The translations under genes and the position numbers were made by a program. A stretch of 9,827 bases of DNA from Clostridia bacterium (GTDB lineage: Bacteria; Bacillota_A; Clostridia; Oscillospirales; CAG-272), in NCBI GenBank assembly GCA_017547395.1, contig JAFYPS010000166.1, positions 1-9,827 of the forward strand. Direction: 5' to 3'. The number at the start of each line of letters is the position of its first letter. Positions within the stretch are counted from its first letter, which is position 1. Of this stretch, positions 1-6,740 are shown in pieces. The notes under the pieces were generated by a model, which made no database searches, was not told the origin of the DNA, and saw only the letters and a list, made by a program, of their open reading frames with translations.

Positions 1-2661
1 AACTTCCTTGAGCGCTCCAAGTTCGCTCAGGGCGACTTCTCCGGCGTAGTTGTTGACTTTATCGACGGTGCAAAGGCTTCCGATATGGACACCGTTGTTG
101 TTGACGTTGACGGCGAAGAGATTGAATTCAATGCTGACGACCTTGGTATTGACGACTTCACTCCCAAGTCCTACTTCCTCGGTCTTCCCATCACAATCTT
201 TGTAGACTGTGCTGCGGCTGACTTCTTTGATAAGTACAACGTTGATCCCGAACTCAGCGAGGCAAACGTTGTATTCACCGACCTTCTTCCTACAAGCTAC
301 GTTGCTAACATCGGTTCTGACGGTACTATCAAGTGCGTTATGGACGAAGATGAAATTGCTTACGTTGAGCTTGACGGACAGAAGTACAAGAGCGAGGACT
401 ACTCTTACGACATCCGCGTATTCACCGAGAACGGCTGGGAAAGCGATGACGGCGATGCTTACACTGCATTCACCGGCAACCTTCTCTGGGACAAGGAAGA
501 CGGCTATATCGGCGAAAACTCCTACGGCGCGGTTGAATATTCTGTTGTAACCGACGAGGAGACCGGCGACGAGACCCTCTACATCCTTTATACGCCCTTT
601 ACCTTTGGCCGCTTTGCAGAGCGCAGCATAGTTTACCAGCCGAGCGGCGCGGCTATGAGCGTTGTAACCATGGCTAAGTACACCCCAGGCATTTCCTACA
701 AGAACCACGCGGGCATTGATACCGACTTTGTTGAGTATACTCTCGGTAAGAACGGCGTTAAGATTGACAAGGATACCAAGAGCGTTTCCAAGAAGGCAGG
801 CGAGCTCTCCGTTAACGTAACCGTTGATGGCGAGGACGTTGCTACTCACGACTTCGTATTCTATTACTACAACGAGCTCGATAACATCCTTACAATCGCT
901 TACAACTGCGGCGGCACTCAGACCGGCAGACTTACCTCCTACAGCTCAAGCAAGGGAACCGTCAAGATTGGCGGCACCAACTACAATCTTGGCTTTGCAG
1001 GTGCGTATACCAGCAATCTTCCCGACGTTGCCGACTACGACAGGATCGAGACCGATTATCTTGACAAGCTCGAGGCAGGACTTAACAACGTTCACTACAT
1101 CCTCGAGGGTGAGAACGTAATTTTCACCACCAAGGTTGATAACACCAAGGATGCAAAGCATAAGTATCTCATTATTTCTACCGACTCCGAGGTTATGGCA
1201 AAGCTTCTCGATATGGACGTTGAGGACTATGAAGAGGAAGTAGAAGATACCCTCGGCGTATACGTTGACCAGCGCGGCGACGTTAAGGTTGCAGTTCTTA
1301 ACACCACTACCGGTGAGTGGGCGCTTGAAACCATCGAAGCTGTTGATTTTGGCGCGTACGATGCTAAGGAAGACGAATATGCACAGAGAGAGGATCTCGC
1401 TGAGCACTTCGAAAACTATGCTATTTTCGACGAATCATACAAGAACCTTGACGTTCTTGAAGAGGCACTTACAGTTCTTGATGCAGGTATCGTAATGGTA
1501 CGTGAAAGCGGCAGCGGCAAGCACACTGTTGCGGCTATCAATGATGACTATATCGACTACGGTACCGAGGGCAGCGGTCTTTACTTCTCCGATACAAAGC
1601 CCGTTACCAACAAGATTAAGGCAACCAAGGATGCTGCAGTAAACGCAGCCCGCAAGACACTCAACGGAGACTCTGTAGTAGTTGTTATCGATGCAGAGGG
1701 TAACGTTGGCGTACGTACCGGTATTCAGGGTGAAAAGAATACCATCAAGGGTGCAGGTCGTTTCTATACCGCTACCAACACCCTCATCGTATTCCAGCTT
1801 AACGGCGCTTCTACCGACGTTAACGGTAACGATCTTACCGTTGCGGACTGGGCAGATGCAGTTGACGTTGAGGATGCTTACTACGTAGCACTCGCTGACT
1901 CCAGCGCAAGCGTTGAAGCAAATGACGACGGTACTTATACCATCACGTTTGAAAACCTCTTCAACCTCAAGTCCTTTGAAGTTGTTCCCACTATTGATTT
2001 CACCGTAGATTCTCTTAACGATACCGACGTTGACACAGGCTTTACCGCAGGCAAGATCGTTCTCAAGACAGCTGACTCTCTCGGCTACTATACAGAGGGT
2101 CTTGACGCAGCACTCCTCGAGGCTATTAACGGTCTTGACGACGAGGATAAGGACTTCTTCGCAGTTGATATGAGCACTGTTGACTTTGTTGACGAGGAGT
2201 CTATCTCCATCACCTTTGAAAATGAAGACGACGATATCGTTCTCAACGCAAAGGATGCTGTAAACTACATCGATATTATGCTTGCAACCATCAACCTTTC
2301 CGACATTGACCTTGAAAAGTATGATATCAACGATATGGCTTACGTTCTCGGCGAGGACGAGGTTCCCGCTTACCTCAAGAAGGTAAATACCGTGAAACTC
2401 AATTCCGATAACGATAAGGGTTATGAGTATGCACTTACAGGTCTTAACCAGACCATGGCTGTTTCCAGCCCTGAAAGCGGCAAGCTCAACAACTACATTA
2501 TCGAAACCGCAGGCCAGCCTATTCTCGTTGCAGAAAAGAACGGTACCTACTTTGAGGATGCTGCATCTGCAGAAATCAACCTCTATGCATGCGGACGCTT
2601 TGAAAAGAAGGACGGCAACGTAATTCTTTACGTAATCAAGGTTATTGACGACGCTGAATAA
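1..2661 (+). CDS. Large acidic, probably exported or surface protein, C-terminal part (5' truncated)
   Basis: The frame is open from the first base, so the start and any signal peptide or anchoring domain lie left of the window; 886 residues are visible. An in-frame ATG at 85 has no convincing ribosome binding site and is unlikely to be the true start. The protein is very rich in Asp, Glu, Val, Tyr and Thr, has only a few Cys, and shows no transmembrane segment or enzyme motif I recognise. Its texture, short beta-prone stretches broken by Asp/Gly/Asn turns, resembles the large modular S-layer or surface proteins of Clostridia, but I cannot see SLH, dockerin or sortase motifs here. The C-terminus is plain (ending VIDDAE). 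Codon use is extreme: Lys is almost always AAG (AAA at 2395-2397 is a rare exception) and Asn mostly AAC, unlike the mixed use in neighbouring genes. This suggests very high expression. It ends 8 bases before a strong terminator. Function unknown; surface role is inference. Confidence 0.85.
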   Translation, partial: NFLERSKFAQGDFSGVVVDFIDGAKASDMDTVVVDVDGEEIEFNADDLGIDDFTPKSYFLGLPITIFVDCAAADFFDKYNVDPELSEANVVFTDLLPTSYVANIGSDGTIKCVMDEDEIAYVELDGQKYKSEDYSYDIRVFTENGWESDDGDAYTAFTGNLLWDKEDGYIGENSYGAVEYSVVTDEETGDETLYILYTPFTFGRFAERSIVYQPSGAAMSVVTMAKYTPGISYKNHAGIDTDFVEYTLGKNGVKIDKDTKSVSKKAGELSVNVTVDGEDVATHDFVFYYYNELDNILTIAYNCGGTQTGRLTSYSSSKGTVKIGGTNYNLGFAGAYTSNLPDVADYDRIETDYLDKLEAGLNNVHYILEGENVIFTTKVDNTKDAKHKYLIISTDSEVMAKLLDMDVEDYEEEVEDTLGVYVDQRGDVKVAVLNTTTGEWALETIEAVDFGAYDAKEDEYAQREDLAEHFENYAIFDESYKNLDVLEEALTVLDAGIVMVRESGSGKHTVAAINDDYIDYGTEGSGLYFSDTKPVTNKIKATKDAAVNAARKTLNGDSVVVVIDAEGNVGVRTGIQGEKNTIKGAGRFYTATNTLIVFQLNGASTDVNGNDLTVADWADAVDVEDAYYVALADSSASVEANDDGTYTITFENLFNLKSFEVVPTIDFTVDSLNDTDVDTGFTAGKIVLKTADSLGYYTEGLDAALLEAINGLDDEDKDFFAVDMSTVDFVDEESISITFENEDDDIVLNAKDAVNYIDIMLATINLSDIDLEKYDINDMAYVLGEDEVPAYLKKVNTVKLNSDNDKGYEYALTGLNQTMAVSSPESGKLNNYIIETAGQPILVAEKNGTYFEDAASAEINLYACGRFEKKDGNVILYVIKVIDDAE

Positions 2662-2669
2662 TTCAAAAC

Positions 2670-2698
2670 AAAAAGACTGCCTTCGGGCAGTCTTTTTT
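2670..2698 (+). terminator. Rho-independent terminator with UUCG tetraloop
   Basis: A 12-bp perfect stem (2670-2681 with 2686-2697) closes the very stable C(UUCG)G tetraloop, and the 3' arm runs into a T tract. It begins 8 bases after the stop codon of the large acidic protein gene and ends that transcript. Confidence 0.95.
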
Positions 2699-2724
2699 GT
2701 ATGCTATGATAGATTAAAGTTACT

Positions 2725-2860
2725 CGCGACGAAGTCTCAGGGTGGTGACTTCTGTTCTGTCGCGCGGTTGATTTCGCCTCGATGCGCGTGGCGCATCGAT
2801 TTTGGTAAAATATCGGCGAAACCGTTTTTGCTTTTGTTCAATCATCGCTGATTTTTACCG
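2725..2860. repeat. Cluster of nested inverted repeats (structured spacer of unknown role)
   Basis: This gene-free stretch holds several perfect complementary pairs. Hairpin A: CGCGACGAAGTC at 2725-2736 pairs with GACTTC at 2747-2752 and GTCGCG at 2759-2764, leaving a 6-nt bulge. Hairpin B follows at once: TCGATGCGC (2779-2787) and GCGCATCGA (2791-2799) around a 3-nt loop, enclosed by TTCGCC/GGCGAA (2773-2778/2815-2820) and CGGT/ACCG (2765-2768/2821-2824). Hairpin C: AATCA/TGATT (2840-2844/2849-2853). An alternative long pairing, GGTAAAA/TTTTACC (2804-2810/2853-2859), competes with C. No start codon with a good ribosome binding site and no coding texture is present. It could be a dispersed palindromic (MITE- or REP-like) element or a structured RNA; sequence alone does not decide. 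Confidence 0.55.
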
Positions 2861-2899
2861 TAAATTATTGTTTAGCAGAGCATCTATGTCAATGACAAT

Positions 2900-2969
2900 G
2901 TAGGGGCTGGCGCCTTCGACAGCCCGCGAACCCTTGCAAAAACGGGACGTCGAGGGCGCCGTCCCCTAC
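2900..2969. repeat. 27-nt imperfect inverted repeat (MITE/REP-like palindrome)
   Basis: The left arm (2900-2926, starting GTAGGGGCTGGCGCC) is complementary to the right arm (2943-2969, ending GGCGCCGTCCCCTAC) with about five mismatches over 27 nt and a 16-nt spacer. Paired changes such as CT/GT keep the arms recognisable while weakening exact pairing. It is GC-rich compared with its flanks and lies downstream of the flippase gene on the other strand. There is no T tract, so it is not a classic terminator, although it could stall or protect the 3' end of that transcript. It has the look of a dispersed element; the rest of 2699-3006 holds no gene. Confidence 0.6.
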
Positions 2970-3006
2970 CGCATTTGTTGGGTTTTGTGTTCTCATAACC
3001 ATTAAT

Positions 3007-4524
3007 TTACCTCTTTACAACGCCTTTTATCCAGTTTATTTCCTCTTTTGTGAGCGTGCCGAAGAGGAAAGACGTCGCAAAATACAAAGTCACGTAGCAT
3101 ATGCATTTGAAAATCAGTGTAAAGGCGTTTATCTCGGGGAGAAAAAACGAAAAAGCGAGGAAGAGTATGTTCGCGCTTCCAACGGTGGAGAGCAGGGGGA
3201 GAAAAACGGTTTTTTTAAGGCTGATTTTAAGGTCGGTGAGCGAAAGCAGCTTGCCAATGCTGAAAACCGTGTTAACGCATTCTGATACGTAGAGCACCGC
3301 CACGTATCCGTAAATCCCCATACGCGGAACGAGCAGCCATACGAGAAGCACGCTTACCGCCGCATCTGCGATGTTTACACACATTGTGTAAAACTGCTTG
3401 CCAAGCCCCTTTAAAATCGAGTCGGTCACCGTGTCGAGAAACATAATCGGAACGAGCGGGGCAAGCGCGCGGAGGTACTCCGCCGCATCATGGGAGCCGT
3501 AAATGACGTAGCAAAGGTCGAATGAAAATACCGAGAACATTCCCGCCGCCAAAAAAGAGAAGAATTCGGTTACGAAAAAAGCACGGGATGCGATATACGC
3601 CACCTCTTTTTTGTTTTTGGCGGCGTCAAACTCGGTTATTTCGGGGATAATCTGTCCCGAAAACGCGCCGACAAAGGCGGAGGGGTAGAGTACGATCGGC
3701 AGAGCCACTGCGCTTACCGTTCCGTAGGTGGCAAGAGCTGCCTCATCGCCGAAGGCAGAAAGCCCTATCGGGATCAGAACGTGCTCAAGAGTGACGAGTC
3801 CCGAGCGCACGTACGCGGAAAGAGCAACGGGAAGCGAAATTTTTGCAACCGTGCCGAAAGATACCTTTTCGCCGTCGCCGACGAGATTTTTTGCGTCGAG
3901 AAAATAGGAAAGCGCCTGAAGAATAAAAGAAAAAAGCTCGCTTAACGTGCCGCCGAGAACGAGTGCAAGGCAGGCGAACTCGATTCCGCGCGGCAAAAGC
4001 GCGGCCAAAAGGAACGTGCAGGAAAGAATTTTTACCGTTTGCTCAAGCACCTGAGAAACCGCGTTTTTATAGACCCGTCTTACCGCGCTGAAATAGCCCG
4101 AAATAGCCGAGCATAAGGATAGCGGAAGGAGGGAAAGGGAGAGTGCGCGAAGGGAGGTTCCCGCGCGCGCCTCACAAAGAAAATGTTTTGCCGCAAAGTC
4201 CGAGAAAATATAAAGTAAAATGCTTGCCGCAGTGCCAAAGGCAAAAGAGTAGAGAAAGCATTTGCGCATGGCACTTTTCACGCTTTTGCCCTGATTTTTG
4301 CCGTAGTAAAGGGCAGTGAGTCGGGTTGACGCGAGGTTTACCCCCGACGTCGCAACGGTAACGGCAAAGGTGTAAACGCTCATCACAAGCGAGAAAAGCC
4401 CCATCCCCTCACTGCCGACCTTGTTTACGCAGAAGGCGTTGAAGGCAACCGCCACCGTTCGCATAAGAAGTGTACACGCGCTTAGTATAATCGCGTTCAT
4501 AAAATAACGTTTTGCTCTGTTCAT
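3007..4524 (-). CDS. SpoVB-like MOP/MATE-superfamily flippase (polysaccharide or lipid-linked precursor transporter)
   Basis: This 505-residue protein is almost wholly hydrophobic, with about 12-14 predicted membrane segments separated by short basic loops. The N-terminus (NAIILSACTLLMRTVAVAF, then GSEGMGLFSLVMSVYTFAVT and a TSGVNLASTRL stretch) matches the SpoVB/PST branch of the multidrug/oligosaccharidyl-lipid/polysaccharide exporter superfamily, the wider family of MurJ. Members flip lipid-linked sugars across the membrane; SpoVB itself is needed for spore cortex. Length is close to Bacillus SpoVB. The start chosen is the ATG at 4524, preceded by GGGAGG with a 7-nt spacer; an in-frame GTG at 4539 would overlap this ribosome binding site and is less likely. 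It is monocistronic and divergent from the KapD-like gene; I found no convincing sigma-A promoter for it, only weak TA-rich candidates around 4543-4562. It could instead serve capsule, teichoic acid or peptidoglycan synthesis; true sporulation role unproven. Confidence 0.88.
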   Translation of the reverse strand: MNRAKRYFMNAIILSACTLLMRTVAVAFNAFCVNKVGSEGMGLFSLVMSVYTFAVTVATSGVNLASTRLTALYYGKNQGKSVKSAMRKCFLYSFAFGTAASILLYIFSDFAAKHFLCEARAGTSLRALSLSLLPLSLCSAISGYFSAVRRVYKNAVSQVLEQTVKILSCTFLLAALLPRGIEFACLALVLGGTLSELFSFILQALSYFLDAKNLVGDGEKVSFGTVAKISLPVALSAYVRSGLVTLEHVLIPIGLSAFGDEAALATYGTVSAVALPIVLYPSAFVGAFSGQIIPEITEFDAAKNKKEVAYIASRAFFVTEFFSFLAAGMFSVFSFDLCYVIYGSHDAAEYLRALAPLVPIMFLDTVTDSILKGLGKQFYTMCVNIADAAVSVLLVWLLVPRMGIYGYVAVLYVSECVNTVFSIGKLLSLTDLKISLKKTVFLPLLSTVGSANILFLAFSFFLPEINAFTLIFKCICYVTLYFATSFLFGTLTKEEINWIKGVVKR

Positions 4525-4579
4525 TTGTTTCCCTCCCACATAATTTTATGCAAAGAAGTATAAAAACATTAAAAAGGGG

Positions 4580-4608
4580 TAGAACTGCAGAAAAAAATAG
4601 TGTATAAT
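4580..4608 (+). promoter_or_regulatory. Sigma-A-like promoter for the KapD-like exonuclease gene
   Basis: A perfect -10 box TATAAT (4603-4608) lies 17 bp downstream of a weak -35, TAGAAC (4580-4585). The start codon follows 31 bases later with the ribosome binding site AGTGAGG at 4628-4634 (5-nt spacer). Confidence 0.7.
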
Positions 4609-4639
4609 AGTCAATGTATTAAAAATCAGTGAGGAAAAA

Positions 4640-5602
4640 ATGGCATATATCGTTTTCGATATGGAATGGAATCAGCCAATGTGCGCGGCTCAGCCCCGTC
4701 AGGAGAAAAACGGCGTAAAGCTGTCAGGCGAGATAATGCAGATAGGCGCAGTGAGGCTTGATGAAAATTTCGAAATAGACGCTACCTTTTCGCTTTGCGT
4801 AAAGCCGCATTTTTATAAAAGGCTCAATAAACGCGTCAGGGAGCTTACGGGAATAACCAAGGAAGAACTTATGGAGGCGGACGAGTTTCCTGCGGTTTTC
4901 GCGCAGTTTGATATGTTCTGCGGTGAAAACCCGACGCTTCTTACCTGGGGATTTGACGACGTACCGATACTCAGGCAGAATCTTATCGCGTGGGGACTCG
5001 GTACCGAGATTTGCGAAAGCTCATTCAATCTGCAGACTATTTTCAATAAGCAGACCGACGGGGAGAAGAATCAGCGTTCGCTCGCGTTTGCGCTCGAGCA
5101 TTTCGGCATAGTTCCCGAACTCGAGGCGCACGATGCGCTTCACGATGCGTATCATACCGCGCTTGTTGCAAAGCGACTTGACGTAGAGGGCGGAATTGCC
5201 ACCTACGGCGGCGGAACGGTTGGCGCACTCTGGGAGCATCCGCTTGCGACCGACAGTTTTTACCCGTATCAGAACAAGCGAATGGCGTTTTTGGATAAGC
5301 ATCTTGCAGAGATCCCCTGTCCTGTGTGCCGTCGCGCGCTCGAAACCGCGAAATGGGTGACCAAGGGCGGAAATTTCTACGTTTCGGTTGCAAAATGCGA
5401 CGATCACGGAGAATTTATGGGCAGAATCAAGTTCTCCCGCGCGGATGGTGAAACGCTCAGCGCAGTGAGAAACGTCTATAAAGGCTCGAGAGAAGCAAGC
5501 GAGCATTACGAGGCGGTTCTTGCAAAATCCGAAAAGAGAAAAAACGCGTTCAAGGAGCGCGTTAAAAAGCAACGTGAAAATAAAAAAAGTTCAAACGAAT
5601 AG
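4640..5602 (+). CDS. KapD-like DEDDh 3'-5' exonuclease with C-terminal zinc-finger-like module
   Basis: Residues 1-180 form an RNase T/DNA polymerase III epsilon type exonuclease. Exo I is FDMEWN with D7 and E9; Exo II lies around WGFDD (D106/D107); Exo III is HDALHD with H164 and D169, the H-x4-D spacing of the DEDDh subclass. These residues bind two metal ions and remove nucleotides from 3' ends of RNA or DNA. The FDMEWNQ start resembles COG5018 (KapD, named as an inhibitor of the KinA sporulation pathway). After the catalytic domain comes a region not needed for this fold: CPVC (C227, C230) and C253-x2-H256 could bind one zinc, followed by a Lys/Arg/Glu-rich tail (about 295-317), likely nucleic-acid binding. 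It has its own promoter and a terminator overlapping its stop codon. Substrate is unknown and the regulatory role in sporulation is inference from the family name. Confidence 0.88.
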   Translation: MAYIVFDMEWNQPMCAAQPRQEKNGVKLSGEIMQIGAVRLDENFEIDATFSLCVKPHFYKRLNKRVRELTGITKEELMEADEFPAVFAQFDMFCGENPTLLTWGFDDVPILRQNLIAWGLGTEICESSFNLQTIFNKQTDGEKNQRSLAFALEHFGIVPELEAHDALHDAYHTALVAKRLDVEGGIATYGGGTVGALWEHPLATDSFYPYQNKRMAFLDKHLAEIPCPVCRRALETAKWVTKGGNFYVSVAKCDDHGEFMGRIKFSRADGETLSAVRNVYKGSREASEHYEAVLAKSEKRKNAFKERVKKQRENKKSSNE

Positions 5603-5615
5603 TTTGAACTTTTTT
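5583..5615. terminator. Bidirectional Rho-independent terminator overlapping a stop codon
   Basis: A perfect 14-bp stem (5583-5596 with 5602-5615) has a 5-nt loop, GAATA. It is flanked by A and T tracts on both sides, so it works for the exonuclease gene on + and for the convergent DUF4830 gene on -. The TAG stop of the exonuclease (5600-5602) sits in the loop and first base of the 3' arm, so the last codons form the 5' arm. Confidence 0.92.
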
Positions 5616-5616
5616 G

Positions 5617-5665
5617 TTCATTAATTATTAATTATTAATTATTCATTATTCATTATTCATTCTTC
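5617..5665. repeat. AT-rich tandem heptamer repeat
   Basis: Seven consecutive 7-bp units run from 5617: TTCATTA, ATTATTA twice, ATTATTC three times, then ATTCTTC. The last unit enters the stop codon (5664-5666) of the DUF4830 gene. The gradual change from one unit type to the next is what slippage plus point mutation leaves. It lies between two convergent genes beside their shared terminator, with no sign of coding. Confidence 0.85.
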
Positions 5666-6149
5666 ACTCTTTTTTAAGGCCGTGGGCAAAGCCGCTCGGA
5701 CTTGCGGAGCAAACGTCTCCGCCGACAACCTTGTTTTTGTAAATCAAAAGGCTTGCATACACGTCGCCGTCGTAAGACGGGTAATTTGTAACCTTATAGG
5801 TGTAGCGCGTCAGTTTTTTGCCCTTATAGCGACCGAGGTCAAGTCCTTCAGCCTTCTGCAGCTCGTTGTATGCGGAAAAAACCTTGTCAAATTCCTTTGG
5901 AATTGTGACTTCAACGGTTTCTATCGGCGTTGCTTCGACAGTGTAGCCGTATTTTGCGAGAAACGCGATTCTGTCTTCGTCGGTTTTGATTTTGTCAAAG
6001 CGGATTTCGCTTGACGTTTCAACGTTTGCCGACACCGCTGAAGAATCACCTGACGGAATGAAGATAATAAGCGCAAGCGTTGCGATAAGAGCAATTGCCG
6101 CTATTGAAACAAGCCGTACCGTACTCATTTTTATTGAACGGACAAACAT
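5664..6149 (-). CDS. DUF4830 domain protein, membrane-anchored or secreted
   Basis: This 161-residue protein has a basic N-terminus, one hydrophobic segment (about residues 13-33, LVSIAAIALIATLALIIFIP), a short Ser/Val linker and a globular domain outside the membrane. The domain has the marks of DUF4830 (Pfam family of Firmicutes): DEDRIAFLAKYGY near its start, IPKEFDKVFSAYNELQK in the middle, DLGRYKGK, a YTYKVTNYP strand, and the ending GGDVCS...GFAHGL. The family has no known function; the single hydrophobic segment places it at the outer face of the membrane. The start is the ATG at 6149, with an AGGGGGA ribosome binding site 6 nt upstream; a later in-frame Met (residue 8) has no such site. 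It lies 63 nt after rnhA on the same strand and probably shares its transcript. Its ribosome binding site can be covered by an upstream hairpin. Confidence 0.85.
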   Translation of the reverse strand: MFVRSIKMSTVRLVSIAAIALIATLALIIFIPSGDSSAVSANVETSSEIRFDKIKTDEDRIAFLAKYGYTVEATPIETVEVTIPKEFDKVFSAYNELQKAEGLDLGRYKGKKLTRYTYKVTNYPSYDGDVYASLLIYKNKVVGGDVCSASPSGFAHGLKKE

Positions 6150-6199
6150 AAAAAATCCCCCTTTTAGCCGTACTTACTAAAAAATATGGCACAGGGGGA
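6150..6199 (-). promoter_or_regulatory. Hairpin between rnhA and the DUF4830 gene that covers the ribosome binding site (attenuator- or terminator-like)
   Basis: Read on the - strand, TCCCCCT (6193-6199) can pair with AGGGGGA (6156-6162), and GCC (6188-6190) with GGC (6167-6169) inside it. The 3' arm AGGGGGA is the ribosome binding site of the DUF4830 gene, and six T residues (6150-6155) follow before its ATG. The same element therefore looks like an intrinsic terminator for rnhA and like a ribosome-binding-site lock for the downstream gene. The large inner loop makes the stem only moderately stable. Confidence 0.5.
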
Positions 6200-6212
6200 C
6201 ATTTTATTCTTG

Positions 6213-6650
6213 TTAAACGTATTTTTCAGCCTCGGCAACGGCAAGACGGTCGCATCTTTCGTTATATTCGTGCCCGTCGTGGCCCTTTATCCAGACAAAC
6301 TCTACCTTGTGAATTTCAAGCAGAGCGAGAATTTCTTCCCACAGGTCAATATTGAGTGCCTTTTTTCCGTCACTCTTTTTCCATCCCTTCTGCTTCCAGG
6401 AGTAGACCCACCCCTTTGTCACCGCATCGACAAGGTACTTTGAGTCGGAGGTGAGGGTAACCTCGCATGGCTCTTTCAGCGCTTTAAGCGCGGTTATCGC
6501 GCCGAGAAGCTCCATTCTGTTATTCGTGGTGTCGGCTTCGCCGCCCGAAAATTCCTTTTCGTGCGCTCCGTAGACTAAAATTGCGCCGTATCCGCCCGGA
6601 CCGGGATTGCCCTTGCAGGCTCCGTCCGTATAAATATTAACTTTTTTCAT
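6213..6650 (-). CDS. rnhA: Ribonuclease HI
   Basis: This 145-residue protein is a compact, complete type 1 RNase H, which cuts the RNA strand of RNA-DNA hybrids (R-loops, primers) in the cytoplasm. All active-site residues are visible: D9 in [15 protein letters not shown]47 in [10 protein letters not shown]69 in TSDSKYL and D134 in ERCDRLA, plus the conserved His H124 in WIKGHDGH. Spacing is nearly the same as in the E. coli enzyme (D10, E48, D70, H124, D134). The basic protrusion of the E. coli type is present ([14 protein letters not shown] stretch near residues 81-92). The ATG at 6650 has GTGAGG seven nt upstream and its own promoter. It is the first gene of a likely two-gene unit with the DUF4830 gene. 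Identification is firm. Confidence 0.97.
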   Translation of the reverse strand: MKKVNIYTDGACKGNPGPGGYGAILVYGAHEKEFSGGEADTTNNRMELLGAITALKALKEPCEVTLTSDSKYLVDAVTKGWVYSWKQKGWKKSDGKKALNIDLWEEILALLEIHKVEFVWIKGHDGHEYNERCDRLAVAEAEKYV

Positions 6651-6672
6651 CCCGCTCCCTCACTTTCGCTTT

Positions 6673-6701
6673 ATTGTACCATTTTATGGCGTAAAAAGCA
6701 A
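6673..6701 (-). promoter_or_regulatory. Sigma-A-like promoter for rnhA
   Basis: On the - strand, TTGCTT (complement of 6696-6701) is 17 bp from TACAAT (complement of 6673-6678). The rnhA start codon follows 22 bases after the -10 box, giving a short leader with the GTGAGG ribosome binding site. Confidence 0.6.
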
Positions 6702-6711
6702 TAAATATATG

Positions 6712-6740
6712 TCGAAAAACGCCGCGGACTGTGATACAAT
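6712..6740 (+). promoter_or_regulatory. Extended -10 promoter for the GHL10 glycosidase gene
   Basis: TCGAAA (6712-6717, four of six consensus bases) lies 17 bp upstream of TACAAT (6735-6740), which carries the extended TGn motif (6732-6734). A small palindrome, ACAAT-GAT-ATTGT (6736-6748), covers the -10 box and the expected transcription start and could be an operator, but is short. The -35 box is only 10 bp from the rnhA -35 on the other strand. Confidence 0.62.

Noticed and set aside
946..1407. Open frame of 153 codons on - within the large acidic protein gene
   Set aside because: Hydrophobic-looking only because it is antisense to Asp/Glu-rich codons; no start signals.
2645..2851. Open frame of 68 codons on + crossing the terminator and hairpin cluster
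   Set aside because: It begins inside the large acidic protein gene, runs through a strong terminator and palindromic DNA, and has no ribosome binding site.
4525..4539. GTG start at 4539 for the flippase
   Set aside because: It would translate the GGGAGG that serves the ATG at 4524, and has no ribosome binding site of its own.
5021..5572. Open frame of 183 codons on - opposite the KapD-like gene
   Set aside because: Opposite a gene with complete exonuclease motifs; composition is that of a codon shadow.
5617..5665. CRISPR-like array or origin iterons
   Set aside because: Seven-base AT units without spacers and without DnaA boxes or an initiator gene nearby; simple tandem repeat.
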